From: Paramecium sonneborni
Lineage: Eukaryota; Ciliophora; Oligohymenophorea; Peniculida; Parameciidae
DNA: 64,000 nucleotides
Assembly: GCA_905182985.1 (NCBI GenBank)
Contig: CAJJDN010000104.1
Coordinates: 60,709 to 124,708 of the forward strand
Reading direction: 5' to 3'
Each line of letters begins with the position of its first letter. Position 1 is the stretch's first letter. A model generated the notes under the pieces. It did no database searches. It saw only the letters and a program-made list of their open reading frames with translations, and was not told the DNA's origin. The position numbers and the translations under genes are program-made. Shown here piece after piece: positions 24,439 to 37,332 of this stretch.

Positions 24439-26118
24439 TCAATTTTTCTTATGTTCATCTATTTTCTAATTTGTTTGTTAAAGGTATTAAGGGGAAACTA
24501 TTTGGCTTAAATTATAAAGCTAATATTATTTTTATTTCTTCTTTTTTTGTTCCTCATAATAAGCCCAAACACTCACTATAATATCCAAAAGAAATTATGC
24601 AAAAACCAATCCTTATAATAACTTATATTAATTCATAATACTTAATGATATATCAGAACAGAATTTAAAAATTTATTCGGATTATTAATCGTGAACATAT
24701 TCTATTTCTATCATTTTGATACTTTTATCAGTCTAAATTACTATTAGAAATCCTAATAATGAAAGTACTATTAAAGGTATTTAAATTCCAATTCTTACAA
24801 AGTAAAATAAAAAAGCAGTAACATATTATTTGCACTTTTATCCACAGGCTTCTGCAGCTGAAAATATACATCTACAAAATTCATTAATGATAATAACTAT
24901 CATATAAATCCAATAAGCTACACTAATCAATATGAATAAAGATAATAAATTTATGGCCATTTCAATTTCATCAAATAGAGAACTAAAATTAATTATATTC
25001 ATTGTTGGAAGAGAACTTTAAAAAACTAATTGAATATCTTATGAATAATTGAACAAAGGTCTAGTCTTCTAGAATGTATTATTTAAATCATTAAATTCTA
25101 TAAATTCTTCAAATTTCAATTTAAATAAAGGATTGAAAGTTAAATCTAGTTTACATTCTTCCCATTATTATGAATTCATTATATAATCTTCACCTATACC
25201 TTAAGATAGTTTATTCCTATCTTAACAAATCCCTTATCCTCTTGTGATATTAAAATTTAGTAAATAATTATTTGAAGTATTTCTGGTTACAATTAAATAA
25301 TTATCGTCTATTATTTGGGCTTAATCTATTTTCTCATAATTTTTAAGAATTTATTTATTTCTTTAAATATCCTTAATAGGACATTATTCTGTAATTTCAA
25401 CACAAAAAAAATTTTATTCGTTATTTAAATCTTGGCATAATTTCAAGCCATTAGCTCTACAATCTTAAGGTAATTTTATATTAAGTTCCTTTAACATCTC
25501 AAAATTAATTTTAGTTCTTGAAGCACATAATTAAAATGGTTTCATTGATTCACTGTATCCCCAGTTATTTGTTACGATTGGATTTGAAGCGCTTAAGATT
25601 GAACATCCATTTTATGTTTAATTACATATTTCAAGGAAAAGTGTCTGGTTTTAATCTGGACAATAACATCCTGTTACAATTGAAGGAATTGTAAAATTAG
25701 TCATTACTATAGTATTGGATGGGCATTATGTTAATAAGCTTAAGTCATTGATTGGACCTAATTTTAACGTATCTTTAACATTCATAATTTGAACTTTATT
25801 ATTTGTATATTCTGAAATTTTGGAAGCAGAAGTAATCCATTATACAATTAATAATGTAAATATTAGTAATGACTATATAATTCTTCTTATTCTTGAATTA
25901 TTAGCCACTGGATTTTGACAACATCTTATACACATATCTCTACAAATAAAATTACCACAATCAAAATCTAAATTATTACAATCACAGCAATCTAGACAAC
26001 AATTTTTACAATCAGTATATAAATCAGTACATTCTCCACAATCATTACAAATTCCTCCTAGATCTCCACAATCTCCACAGTCTCCACAATCTCCACAATT
26101 ACAATCCATATCTCCCAT
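24439..26118 (-). CDS. Membrane protein with cysteine-rich CGD-repeat N terminus
   Basis: An intron-free frame of 559 aa. The first ~67 residues hold 19 cysteines, opening with tandem CGD units (CGDCGDCGDCGD) and continuing with CC and CxxC pairs; this looks like a metal-binding or disulphide-dense cytosolic tail. A hydrophobic helix (SLLIFTLLIVQWITSAS) follows, then about 270 residues with scattered cysteines and N-glycosylation sequons, consistent with an extracytoplasmic domain. Near the C terminus there are three more helices (LLSLFILISVAYWIYMIVII, YVTAFLFYFVRIGIQIPLIV, FAQFLLDIIVSVWAYY) and a Gln/Lys-rich tail. Unknown family. Confidence 0.78.
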
Positions 26119-26187
26119 CAAAATTGATGTTCAAATAATAATACTATAAATAAATTAAAAAAAACATAGATAAATTTACATTTATAA

Positions 26188-29100
26188 ATGAAATTTATAA
26201 AGAAATGTTTGAAATATTAAAGGCTTCAATTATAATATTTAATTGGACATACATAGGTAGCTTTAGAATAAGAAAATAAAATATTTTGGACAGTATGTGA
26301 ATTCATTAGAATGTTTTAAACAATTGCCTTAGTTTTACTCTATAAACATATCATTCGAATGCTTAATACTAACATTGAAATTGATAAACCATCTTCTAGT
26401 TTAGATAAGGTTGAACTATTATGTAGAATAACTATGCCTACTATTTTGATATAAGAATATTTGTCCTTGGAACAAATTATTTATTTCTAATTAATATTTT
26501 TAGCATCTCTATTTTTAATGTTGCTTATTAATGTAGTAGCATTAAGATTAGAGTATATACATTTTAAACAAATTAAATTTTAGAATAAAAAGACATTTAA
26601 TAAAGTAGATGGAAACAGTTTTTGTAATTTATTAAATTATTTTTTAGAATCACTCAATCTTTTGAATAGTACATATAATAATAATGATTTTACAGAACAT
26701 TTTCTATTAAAATAATTAATGGGCACAGATAATGGATCACTAATAGAATTATAATTACTTCGAACATCAATTTTAACGAACTATTTCACACATATTATGT
26801 TCCTTCCTTAAATTTATTGGGTGGCTATAATTTTTTATAGAATTCATAATCAAACCAATTACTCAATAGGATTATTTATTTTAAACTTTACACTTAATTC
26901 AATCTAATTACTTTTTCTTATAATCTTAGAAACATTATCTTTATACATGTAATAATCGTACAGACTTAAAGATACTAATTATTTAAGATTAAGAGTCACT
27001 ACTTCCTTTAAAATAGGTTAAATGTTAAGAATTATTCCGACTCTAATTTATTTTGGTGTCCTCTATATTGTAGATCCTATTACAATATATAATGATTTAG
27101 TTTTTGAGCAAACCTTATCATGCTTTGGAATACTAAATTTAATATTCGACCTATAAGATTAATCTTTCAATATTCCATTCGTCTAACCATATAAAATATA
27201 TGTATTTCATTTAGCATTTTCATTGGCTTTTTGTTTGTCATTTTTTAAATTGATTCAATTACATATTAATGACATAATAACTTTATCTTTGATGTTATCA
27301 CCTTGTATGTGTAAAATGCTTAACTAATTGACAGATTTCAATTTTAAAAAAATTATTACTCATACACTTCATCCTGAAAATATTCCACCAAAATAAAAGA
27401 TTTTGAAACGTCATTCTTAATCAATAACTAAATCATTAATTGTAAATGATGATGTTCATCAAATTGAAAGATAAATCTGTTTATAAAAATTAGAATAAGT
27501 GAGTATGATCAGACTTACAAATTACAAATATTTTCTTTAATTTTTAAGGTTATATGAATTACTTTCTATTAATTAATAACATGTCTATTAAACAACTGAC
27601 CTTTTTAATCCAAATAAATCTAAATTTTTAATGTAATGCTTTATTTTAATTAAAACTCATATAGAACTTTGTAATAATCTGTATTGTTTTTGTCGAGGAT
27701 ATTGGGGAGAAAAAAAATAAACTCTCTCTTTAAATATGGAAAAATAAGATATGAAAGTATTCTCAGATTATACTTGCAGAGGCTTAACAATTTCAATCGA
27801 TCTTATTGATAGATATATTAGATATTACATTAAACTAATTCTGAATATAGAAATTTATGTCACTCAACCTAATTTAACATATATAGCATAACTTCTTACT
27901 TTTCTTAGTAAATCAGAAGAATCCTTATAAACTTGGTTATAAGTTATGGAGGTTAAATTATAATTGCAAGAGTAAAAAAAGCCATTTGATGAAATCACTA
28001 CTAATTTGATATTTAGTTATACTAAATATCAAACCTTATTTAGAGCCTAGTTTTAATTGAACGATTAAACTATTAAGAAGACTATCTTATATGGAGATTA
28101 CAGGAATACAGAATTGCAGAGAATACTTTTTATATAGAAATTAATGTAAAGTTTGGATGTAAAAAAGAATTACTTAATTAAATTGGGCAATTCTAAATAA
28201 TCATTTGAAGAAGTGCAATAACTTTATATCGAGTCCAATTCTCACTTTCTCTAACTTTAATTTGAATTACAGGAATTTCATTATCAATCATAATGCAGAA
28301 CTTCTTGTTTACTTATGATGCTATATTATATAGAGATTAGATGTGATTACATACAATTTTCAAAATATAAAAATGTATATATTTGGTTTCCTAATTATTT
28401 TAGTAACTTAGAACAAAAGACATTAAGTTTTTTGAATTTCCAATTCTCTCAAATACTTCTCAAAATATTTGTTATCTAAAAGTAAATTTATCTAGATTTT
28501 CTAAACACAAATGCCGAGGAGAAATTTTAGGAAGATCAGAAAATTCATATCAATTTTTTGGTTTTGAATCTAAAGATGATTTTCTTCGTTAAAGAGTTAC
28601 TGTTCATGAATTAGTTCCTCCTTTAATATCATCTGTACATAATACTATAATTGAATTATTTTTAATGAGTAATAGACCAAATGTAGTTAGAAAAGAACGC
28701 TACCTTATAGCAGAAAAGACTAATTAAGAAATAGTTTTTATTGAAATGTTTATTGATTTATGCTTTGTTATAACTGGTACTGAATTTCCTATATATTGTT
28801 TCATGTAAGAAATAAAACCAATAGGAATTTTCGAAAATATAAGAGGCCATATAATTATAGATGATTACGAAATCATCCAAGGCATAAGTTCCTTAGCTTA
28901 TTAATCATTATTTCTAGATTCGCCAAGTGAGATTTGTAATAGAGAAATTTCTGAATTCTATGGAGATTTCACAGAAATTGCTTAAAAGCTTAATTAGATG
29001 ATGGATGGCAAAACTAGTAGATATAGAGGTATGACATAATCAATAGTCAGTTAATAAGGATAATAATCAAAGGATACTAATTCAGTTTACAATCATTATA

Positions 29101-31463
29101 AATTGAAATTAGAAGATCAATTATTTATTATGAGTGAATAAGATAAATTCTTTATAGATATGACAGTTACTTTAGCTTATGGAATCATAAATGGAAAAAT
29201 TTCAAAAGTATTGTTATTTAATTATATTATATTTTAAATAGTACTATGTAATTGAGTTTAATAAGGTTTAACAAATTGATATCACTGAAAATAATGACTC
29301 TAATAAAACCAACAGTTTGAAAAGTAGTATAAAGTAATCTCAATATACTCAAAGAACTAATACACTCTACGATATTTAAGATAATGAAAGGAGGAGTAGT
29401 GAAGGATCTATTAAATTATAAAAATATTCTTTTCCCTAAATTAATGAACAATGCATGACAGTCACTTAAAATCAAATGTAAATTTTAAAATAAGAATAAT
29501 CTGATGATAAAATTAACATTTAACCAAAATAAATAAGAAAATCTAAATTTTTTAATTTTAAAGGAGTTGCAAGAAAACCTGATTCTAATGAATAATTTGA
29601 TAATGATCATAATTCAGGATCTTCAAATCATATAGCTTCAGCAACATCTTAAAAGTAATAATTAGATCTTCAAAAATTTCTTTCAAAAGGAATGTAATAT
29701 TAAGAATTTTCTAATTCTAATCATGAAAAAATCATTTTTGTATTACATTTAATAAATGCTTTAATTCTAGGAATTATTTTAGTTTTTATGTTGCTTTACT
29801 AATTGTAATTTAAAAATTAAGCAGAATCGATAATTCCAACTATATAAATTTTACAAGCTTTTATAACTACTGATTATACTGACAATATCTAATTGTCTTT
29901 AATGTAGAATAAATTATCAGAGTAAAATTTACAGGATTAATATTATTAACATTTATAGAGATTATTAGTAAAAGATGCAAAAAACTATTTGCTTTACCAA
30001 AAGAATTACTTTTTAAATTAATAGATTTAAAATGTTTTTAGTTAAACTGAAGTAAAGCATGAGAATGATTAGGATACAAGTGCTTGGAATGCAGCATTTT
30101 ATATTTTATATAATTAACTTGACTTCATATAAGATCAGAACTAATATTAAAATAGTTAATTACCCACATATTTAAATCTACTCATTGATTTTCCATATCA
30201 CAAATTAACCTATGAAAGCATTAATAAATAATTTAGTGAATATGTGATGTTATCTATTGATAATTTTTCTGAGTCTTAAAAAGCACTCATAATAATCCTT
30301 ATCGTCTTGAGTGTTATTCTCTCATTTATCTCTTTAATTGTGTATCAAAATTATTTCAAATATATGAAAAAGATAACCAGATGTAGCGAATAAGTACAAT
30401 TGGATGCTTTAGAATCAGAAATAAATATATGTGCCACGATTTTAACAAACAAATAAGTATGTACTTTCTATTATATTATCTATAGAAATTATGTCTTTAT
30501 GATTATAAAATGGATTTTACTGCTAATTTTGAATTTCGTTAACATCAAGAAGGGCAAACTCATTTTTCTAGTTATAAAATAATTAATGGTTTATAAAACA
30601 ATACAAAACGTTCTCTCAATTTTACAGATGGAATATCATTAAAAAGAGCTTTAAGCTTTTTATATCCTTTATTTTGCTTATCAATAGCATTAATTTATTT
30701 GGGATTGACATATTTAGATACAGAAAATATTATGTCTGGTTTATAAAAAGATATATTAATTTATAATCAAGGTATTAAATTTTAAGAATAATTTTCCCTA
30801 TTATGCATTAGTAGTATATTGTAAGAGAACAAAGATTATATTTTGAAAAAGAATTACATCTAGGAAGATTAATTGCAAAAATATTATGACTTCATATAGC
30901 CTTCAATTAGTTAAGTTTAATTACTGAGTAAAAGCATTCGACTTCCAACAGGTATCAGGAGTACTGAAGTGATAGGTTCTTTATCTATTAATATCTGTAC
31001 TATTTTTGAAGATTAGATAGATGTTCAATTGTGTGAAAAATTAGATTAAGGATTATTACAGAATGGAGTTTTGGAATCTACATAATTTTATATAATACAA
31101 TATAGAAACAATTTTGAGCGTAATTATTAAGACAGCTTAGATTATAGTACACCTGAAGATATTGTTTCAATAAATTTCATTATTAAGGGAATCACAAATT
31201 ATATAAACAAATCGAAATTACATTTAGAAATCTATATAGAAGATCAAATTGATATCAAGATGAATTGGTTTATCTTCATTTTTACTTTAACAATTATTTT
31301 GTAAATTATCCTATCATTGTTAATTACATCAAATTTAAAATTGAGATTACGTTCTTTAAAATAAATGATATATTTATTACCTAGAGATACATTATATGCA
31401 AATGATAGTTTTATGAAAACACTCAATTATGTGCAAAGACATCAAAATGATTTATGTTAATGA
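26188..31463 (+). CDS. Giant multi-pass membrane protein with PAS-like region (ciliate TmcB-like)
   Basis: Introns of 29, 34 and 29 nt (28375-28403, 29208-29241, 30457-30485) give 1,727 aa exactly in frame. The N-terminal ~420 residues contain roughly eight to ten hydrophobic helices. About residues 720-850 resemble a PAS domain of the type found in ciliate TmcB-like proteins (GEILGRSENSYQFFGF, then LVPPLI and a conserved H). The C-terminal half has further single helices (near residues 1180, 1360, 1480 and 1670) separated by extracytoplasmic-looking Gln/Tyr-rich loops. This suggests a membrane sensor, but the ligand is unknown. ATG 26188 is chosen because it is in frame with the first membrane segments; a later ATG at 26205 is out of frame. 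Confidence 0.78.
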
Positions 31464-32889
31464 TTTTATTTTATAATTAAATAATCTATTAACATTTTAA
31501 TTTAATTTAAATATTGTTATGAATAAACCAAATTTTATATGAATACTAAAATAAATTCTATTAAAAAATGATTTTATAGATAATTCATTGCTATAATTGT
31601 ACTAAAGAGATTATGTTTTGAGGAAATCATAATACTAGTCGAGGAAGGTGTCTTAATATCCCTCTATTAATCTTAGAGAATTTCATATTATTTTAGTTTA
31701 GAATTCAATAGCATTTATTTATTTATATTTTAATATGTGATTTGACGAGATAGACTGCTTTAACAATCAAAATTCTAAAGTCGATTACTTTATTTTGTTT
31801 TCGTGAATGTTTGTATATTAATCTAAAATTAATTTATAACATTAATAATTCTTTTCAAAAGTAGTACAACTAAATCTTAGTTACTCTCTCTTTCAAAATT
31901 CTTTTCTATAATTATTACATTTTTTAATCATTTTTTAAACTCTACTTATAGCTTTAATTTTTTTTATATTGAAAAAATAAAATCCATTAAGTTTAATTGA
32001 TATTTAGATTTCTAAATTGAATATATATATTATTATTCTTTATCTTTCATTGGGATATTAATTTCTAATTGGTTTAAAAGTTCTTCAAAAATGACTAAAT
32101 TTTTTATGTGTTTTTAAGTTCTTATTAATTCTTTTATTATTAATTTAATGCCTTTATTAATAATAATTTCTTACTAATCTCTCACATAATGGATAATTAT
32201 TAAACAACTTGACTAAATCTTTATATGTGATTAAATAAAAAAAAATTCTTGTGATGTAACTTAAGCAGTATAAATTTTATAACAATTTTCAAAAATTCTA
32301 CTTCATCAAATTATTACATTTTCGCATTGATCGTGTTTAAGAATAAAAATATTTTTTTTAGTTTTTACTGGATTTTTTAATTAATTTTGTCTTAACAATT
32401 GAAATTCTGATTAAACAGATAATTTGTTTGAAGTGAATATAGAAATTTTCAATAATTAAAACAAAATACATTCGTCATTATCAAAAATAAAAGTTTTTGC
32501 GAAATTATAAAATTTTGTTTAAATATTATCTTATAATAAGGTTCATTTTTATGTTATCAATTAGCTTTTTTAATTCAATAGGAACAAATCAGATGATTTA
32601 ATGATAAGATACTATTTCTTTGATATAAAATTTCTTTTAATCAAGTAATTGTATTTCTTATGAGTCAAATTTCACTGGTTTTCTTTGCGTAGCATCAACT
32701 TAAAGTTCAATAATTAGAATTATGATCAGAAATAATTTTATTATTTGTATGTTCATGGCTAAAATTATACTAAATCTTAAATACTGAATTTTTCTTGAGA
32801 ATCTATAATAAATTTATAAGTATAATGATTATTAGGATAATGAAACTTTTCAAATTTATATTAACTTTTTACAAATTAGACTAAGCAAT
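31464..32889. other. AT-rich stretch with only short coding-like remnants
   Basis: I find no persistent frame on either strand. A minus-strand segment around 32590-32760 (MNIQIIKLFLIII ... QRKPVKFDSQEIQLLD) reads like protein for about 55 codons and may be a distal part of the decayed cyclic-nucleotide-binding gene next to it. Confidence 0.35.
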
Positions 32890-33515
32890 TTAATTTTTTT
32901 CTAATTTTTCTTTAGTAATATTTACTTAATTAACCTTCTAAAATAGTCTTATAATCATTTTTAGTAAGTGCAGCTACAAAAAAGAAGTCTTAGCAATTAC
33001 AGTACAAGTAAGAGCTTATTCAATCATAAGTCCTCTTTCTCCAAATATCTAGCTATCATGTTTCTAAGCTACTAATTCATGGAAAAAGACTAATCCATAA
33101 AAGAACTTGCTAAGAGTTTTTTATTTGATTCTCTTCGAATTCTATATCTGATTGGATTCTCTCTTACTTCTTACGTACATAAATATTCAGACTTCTATCT
33201 ATAATGATGAAGAATTCATTCGATTAAACCTTTTTTTGCATAAATCATTGATGAAAACCTTTTTTAATACAATATCATTTTTCTTGTGATTTATGTATAA
33301 CATTATTTTACAACATATCTAAACTTTCTCTTAAACTTTAAAAAAAATCAAAATCTATTTTGCTTATTTAAAAACTGCTTCTAAATCCATTTTATCATCT
33401 GGATCAATTTTTAATATAAATAATGCTACTTTTAATTATATTGTTGCATCCTTCTTTTTTAAAATGATTATCACAATTTTTAATAAGTGTTTTGATTGCA
33501 ATTTCTTGCATTTAT
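32890..33515 (-). pseudogene. Decayed cyclic-nucleotide-binding domain gene
   Basis: Minus-strand segments line up in order with a cyclic-nucleotide-binding domain: KIDPDDKMDLEAVFKQAKQI, then NEFFIIIDRSLNIYVRKKQ (the FYIL-type strand), then FYGLVFFHELVAQKHDSQIF, then GERGLMIEQALTCTVIAKT (the phosphate-binding cassette, FGE...A), then VAALTKNDYKTILEG. Each step needs a change of frame, and TGA codons fall between them; the usual Arg of the cassette is not seen at its expected place. With four or more breaks in 600 nt a pseudogene is more likely than read errors. Paramecium genomes carry many paralogues of such proteins, which makes decay plausible. Confidence 0.58.
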
Positions 33516-33581
33516 GAATTCATCTGTTGAAATAACTACATCTATTTTATACAATAAAAATTAATAAAAAATTTAATTCTA

Positions 33582-35901
33582 ATGGATATACAAGAACAAT
33601 TAAATGAAAAAGATTAAGCAATTAAAATATTAGAATAAGAAAGAGATACTTTAATATAAAATGCTAATGAATTAAAAAATAATCAAATCCTATTAGAAAA
33701 GGAAATTGATAGATAAAAAAGCAATATTTCGAATTACGAGGCTGAACTAATTGAATTACATAAGGAGAGAAAATCTTGTGATGAATAATTTCAAAAGTCG
33801 TAAATTTAAATAGAATCTTATGAACAATAGATAACTCTACTTAATGAAGATCTTAAAAAAGTCACCATCTAATGTGATGAGGCCTTATAATAACTATAAT
33901 AAATTTAAAGTAGACATGATATTGAAATTAAAACACTTACTGATTAATTGATGAATGAAAAAGAGAAAAATAATGAAATCATCGAAGAAAATCTACTTAA
34001 TATCAATAATAAATAAACTTAAATTGATTTGTTAAACTAAAAACTCAATAAATTCGAATAATAACTTCAAAATAATCTTACTAATTATTAAATTAATGTT
34101 GAGCATCTAAATAAGCAAATTGAAATAACAAAATTAGAAAAAGATGAAGAATTACAATAAACTGTTAAATAATTGAAGAATGAAATTGATGATTTAAATA
34201 AAGCATTATATGAAAAAGAATAAAATAACAAATTTCAATTACAAATTGATGAATTAAATTAATAAATCATTTAGAAAGAATAATAATACATCAATCAATC
34301 TGAAATTCAAGAAGATTAAATGAAGCAATTACAAATTTAAATTTAGATTCTTAATGCTTAGATTAATGAATTATAATAAAAAAATGAAAACTAACATTTA
34401 GAATTAGCTAAACTTTAGTAAGAATTAACTTAAAAAAATGAAAGTTGCTAAACACTTACAAATTAATTAGATTAAATACAATAATAACTATAATAAAAAT
34501 AATAATAATAATAATAAAAATAGTCTTAATAGTAAAATTAAAATAGTAATAATCTTTAAAATTAAAATAATAACACTGCAGAAAAAATGGTTACAATTCC
34601 AATGAAGGAATTATTAACCTGGGATAAAAGATCAAAAGATCAATAAAATTAAATAAAGGCATTGTCAAATGAAATTTAATTATTGAAAAATTAATAAGAA
34701 GAATAATAAAAATTACAGAATTCTAAATAAATGAAATCAAATCTTTCAATAGAAGGAATGGTTTAAAAATGTACAGCTTTATAATAAATTATTGATGAAA
34801 CAAGTCAGCAAAATTCAAAAATTACATAAGAACTACATACTTACAAATTATAAAATTAGTAACTTAGAGAAGACTTATAAAATATCTAACAAGAACTAAA
34901 AGAGTTAAGAGTAATAGCTTAAGATAAATTTAGATTGGAAGGAGAATTGGCCTCTGCAAATATACAAATTTCAGAAAACAAAGATTTGATGAAAGTATTA
35001 TAAATATATGAATAAAATAGAAATTAAACGAGCTTTCATCCAATTTTGAAAATAAGGAAGAATAACTTGAAACAACAAAAAAAAATTTAAGATAAAGTGA
35101 GCAACTAAGAAATAATGTATATCCAGTCATTTATTTTAGCTTCAAACAAAGTTGGATGAAATTACAATATTATATTAGAAGACTACATAAGAATTAACAA
35201 ATGTAAAATAGGAGAGAGATTAAAAAATAACAAAGTTAAAGGATTTAGAAAAACTTATATAATCATAATTTCAAGAATATTCGCATTTGGAATAAAAATA
35301 TAAAGATTCATAAATTAATTGTGAAGATATGTAAAGTTAAGTTAAAATTTTGTAAAAGAAGTATTCTCATGTAAATTATTTTTTTATTAAATCAGGAAAC
35401 AGAATAATTAAAAGATGATTGTCTTTAAAAATAAAAATTAATATAAGCTTTAGAAGAATCAAATAAAAGTTTAACAAATGATCTTCTTGCTTTAAGAGAA
35501 TTATAATTTAGGTAAAAGACCCCTGAAGCTCCTTTGACAAAGAAAGAAAGAATTGTAGTTGAATCTCTTTCATTAAGAGTACAAGAACTTGAATTGGAAA
35601 ATAGAAAAACAAGGGATGCTTTATGTGCTAAAATCGTTTAATTATAAAATGAATTAGATTAGAAAACAAATTACATAAATCTGATTGCTAATTAAATATC
35701 AAAATAATTCCCTTCTTTATCAGAATAAGATCTTTTGGATAAGGAGGATATAAAAATGATCTAACAGTTAAAAAAAAAACTTAATATTCAAGAAATATTA
35801 GAAGTATCAAATATTCTAAAAAATAGAAAACTCTTATTGAAAATTTGTAGCTTAGAGATTAGATTAAACTTTTGGGAACTGAAATCAATAAAAGAAAATG
35901 A
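33582..35901 (+). CDS. Long coiled-coil protein with poly-Gln tract
   Basis: Four introns (34995-35020, 35117-35139, 35371-35395, 35804-35826; 26, 23, 25 and 23 nt) give 740 aa in frame. Almost the whole protein is heptad-like Glu/Lys/Leu/Gln coiled coil, with no Cys/His motif or membrane helix. Around 34466-34566 a Gln/Asn-rich tract is written almost entirely in TAA/TAG codons and looks like a simple AT repeat at the DNA level. A structural role, for example at basal bodies or the cortex, would fit but nothing in the sequence proves it. Confidence 0.85.
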
Positions 35902-36530
35902 CTCTTTTTATGTTTTATATTAAAATAAATAATTAAAAATTAAAATGTATATTAAATTTTTTTCTTTTTAATAGTTTAGTTCTCTCTTCCAAACTGGAAA
36001 TTTGATGCTTGGAATAATATGATATTAATATTAATAAAAGGTTTTCATCTTGCATATTTTTATAATATATCTCAAAAAAACACAATGCTTATTTTGAAGA
36101 GCAGATATTGACATTTTATCATATTTACTAAATCTAAAAACTCAAATTTATTTTCAAAATAATTGATTAATGCCTGGTTTCTATAAATTTCTATAAATTT
36201 CTATATTCGTAAAAAAATATTATCTTTTTGAGAATTAACATTTTTTTGTTAAATTTTTATTTAAACTTAGAATAATTAGCTCATTCTAATAAATTTATGT
36301 ATCGTAATAGTAAACGCAAAGTATCTAAAAATAAATATTAACTAAGCAATACCTAGTCACGATTTATATTTAGATATAAATTGATTATAATATTGATTGG
36401 TTATTTTAATAATAGTATTTATAATATAAATTAATTAAATAATTTATTTTGAACCGAAAAAGAAGTGTTACTAGTAAATTATTGAAGCCAATATTTTCAA
36501 AATTATATAATTTGCATAATCCTTAAGCTT
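35902..36530. other. AT-rich intergenic region
   Basis: No convincing gene on either strand. It contains short direct repeats (tctataaatt repeated near 36180-36200) and the left end of the 983-nt assembly repeat. Confidence 0.5.
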
Positions 36531-37331
36531 ATGAACTTCTACACCCTTGAATTTGAAGATTAAGTATTTGAGGGTATTTAATATTCCAATAATTAGATTT
36601 AAGAGAGGAAGAGTAGATATAAGTTAATGAAGAGCAAATATATGATTATTATTAAAATTCTTACTTCGAATTAGATTAGAATTAAACATTTCTTGGATAT
36701 TTACAAGAGGAACCAATATTAATCTTTGATTGCATAGAAGAAGTGCCAAAAAATAAACCAAATTCAATAGTGAAAAAATCAAAAAAAATAAAAAAATCTG
36801 ACACAGAAACTGATGTTCAGAAGCGTAAATCCAATAAACTAAAAATATCGAATAATGTAACAGCTCAACTTTAGTAATGTTAAATGTTAAAAACAATTAT
36901 TTCTTAAATGGAGGATATGTTGTAATAAACAAAAAGATATATTCTTAATTAATTTCAATAAAAATAAAAACAAGAATGTTTTAAAATTTGAATTATTTTT
37001 CACAGAGCCCCAAGCCTATATTTAAATAAAGATATTTAAAAATCAAATTATTTCTCTTTCAAAATTATAGAGTTTTTATTTTTAATCTTCTTTTTATTCT
37101 TCTTTTAATGATAATTTTCTAACACAATATTATCAATTAATGTTTTAGATACTATTAGAAAAATATGAAAGAATGAAATTGGGACATTTATTATTATTAA
37201 AAATTTTATTATTCAAATTTTATCATATAAAAAATCAATTAAATTCTATCAATTAATTTGTATATTGAATAGAATGAAAAGAATACTTAAATTTTAAATG
37301 TATTTTGCTTTATGATTATTTTAGTTAAGAA
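36349..37331. repeat. Direct repeat copy 1 (983 nt) ending at a single N
   Basis: Recurs without visible difference at 37333-38315, offset 984, with the N at 37332 between them. Same artefact geometry as at 19697. The repeat contains one whole gene. Confidence 0.95.
36531..36991 (+). CDS. Small hypothetical acidic/Gln-rich protein (copy 1)
   Basis: ATG 36531, a 23-nt intron at 36574-36596, TGA 36989-36991; 145 aa. The N terminus is acidic (MNFYTLEFEDQVFEDLREEE), the middle has a Lys-rich basic patch (KKSKKIKKSD), and the C-terminal 45 residues form a short Gln-rich coiled coil (QMEDMLQQTKRYILNQFQ). Unknown family. An identical gene lies at 37515-37975, most likely the same gene repeated by the assembly. 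Confidence 0.72.
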
Positions 37332-37332
37332 N
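37332..37332. other. Single-N assembly junction
   Basis: Joins two 983-nt copies of the same sequence. Confidence 0.95.

Noticed and set aside
25900..26110. CRISPR-like or satellite array near the CGD repeats
   Set aside because: The short repeat units are codon-periodic and inside a long open frame; there are no spacers.
34466..34566. Non-coding AT microsatellite
   Set aside because: The frame is continuous on both sides and the spliced gene is in frame when the units are read as Gln/Asn.
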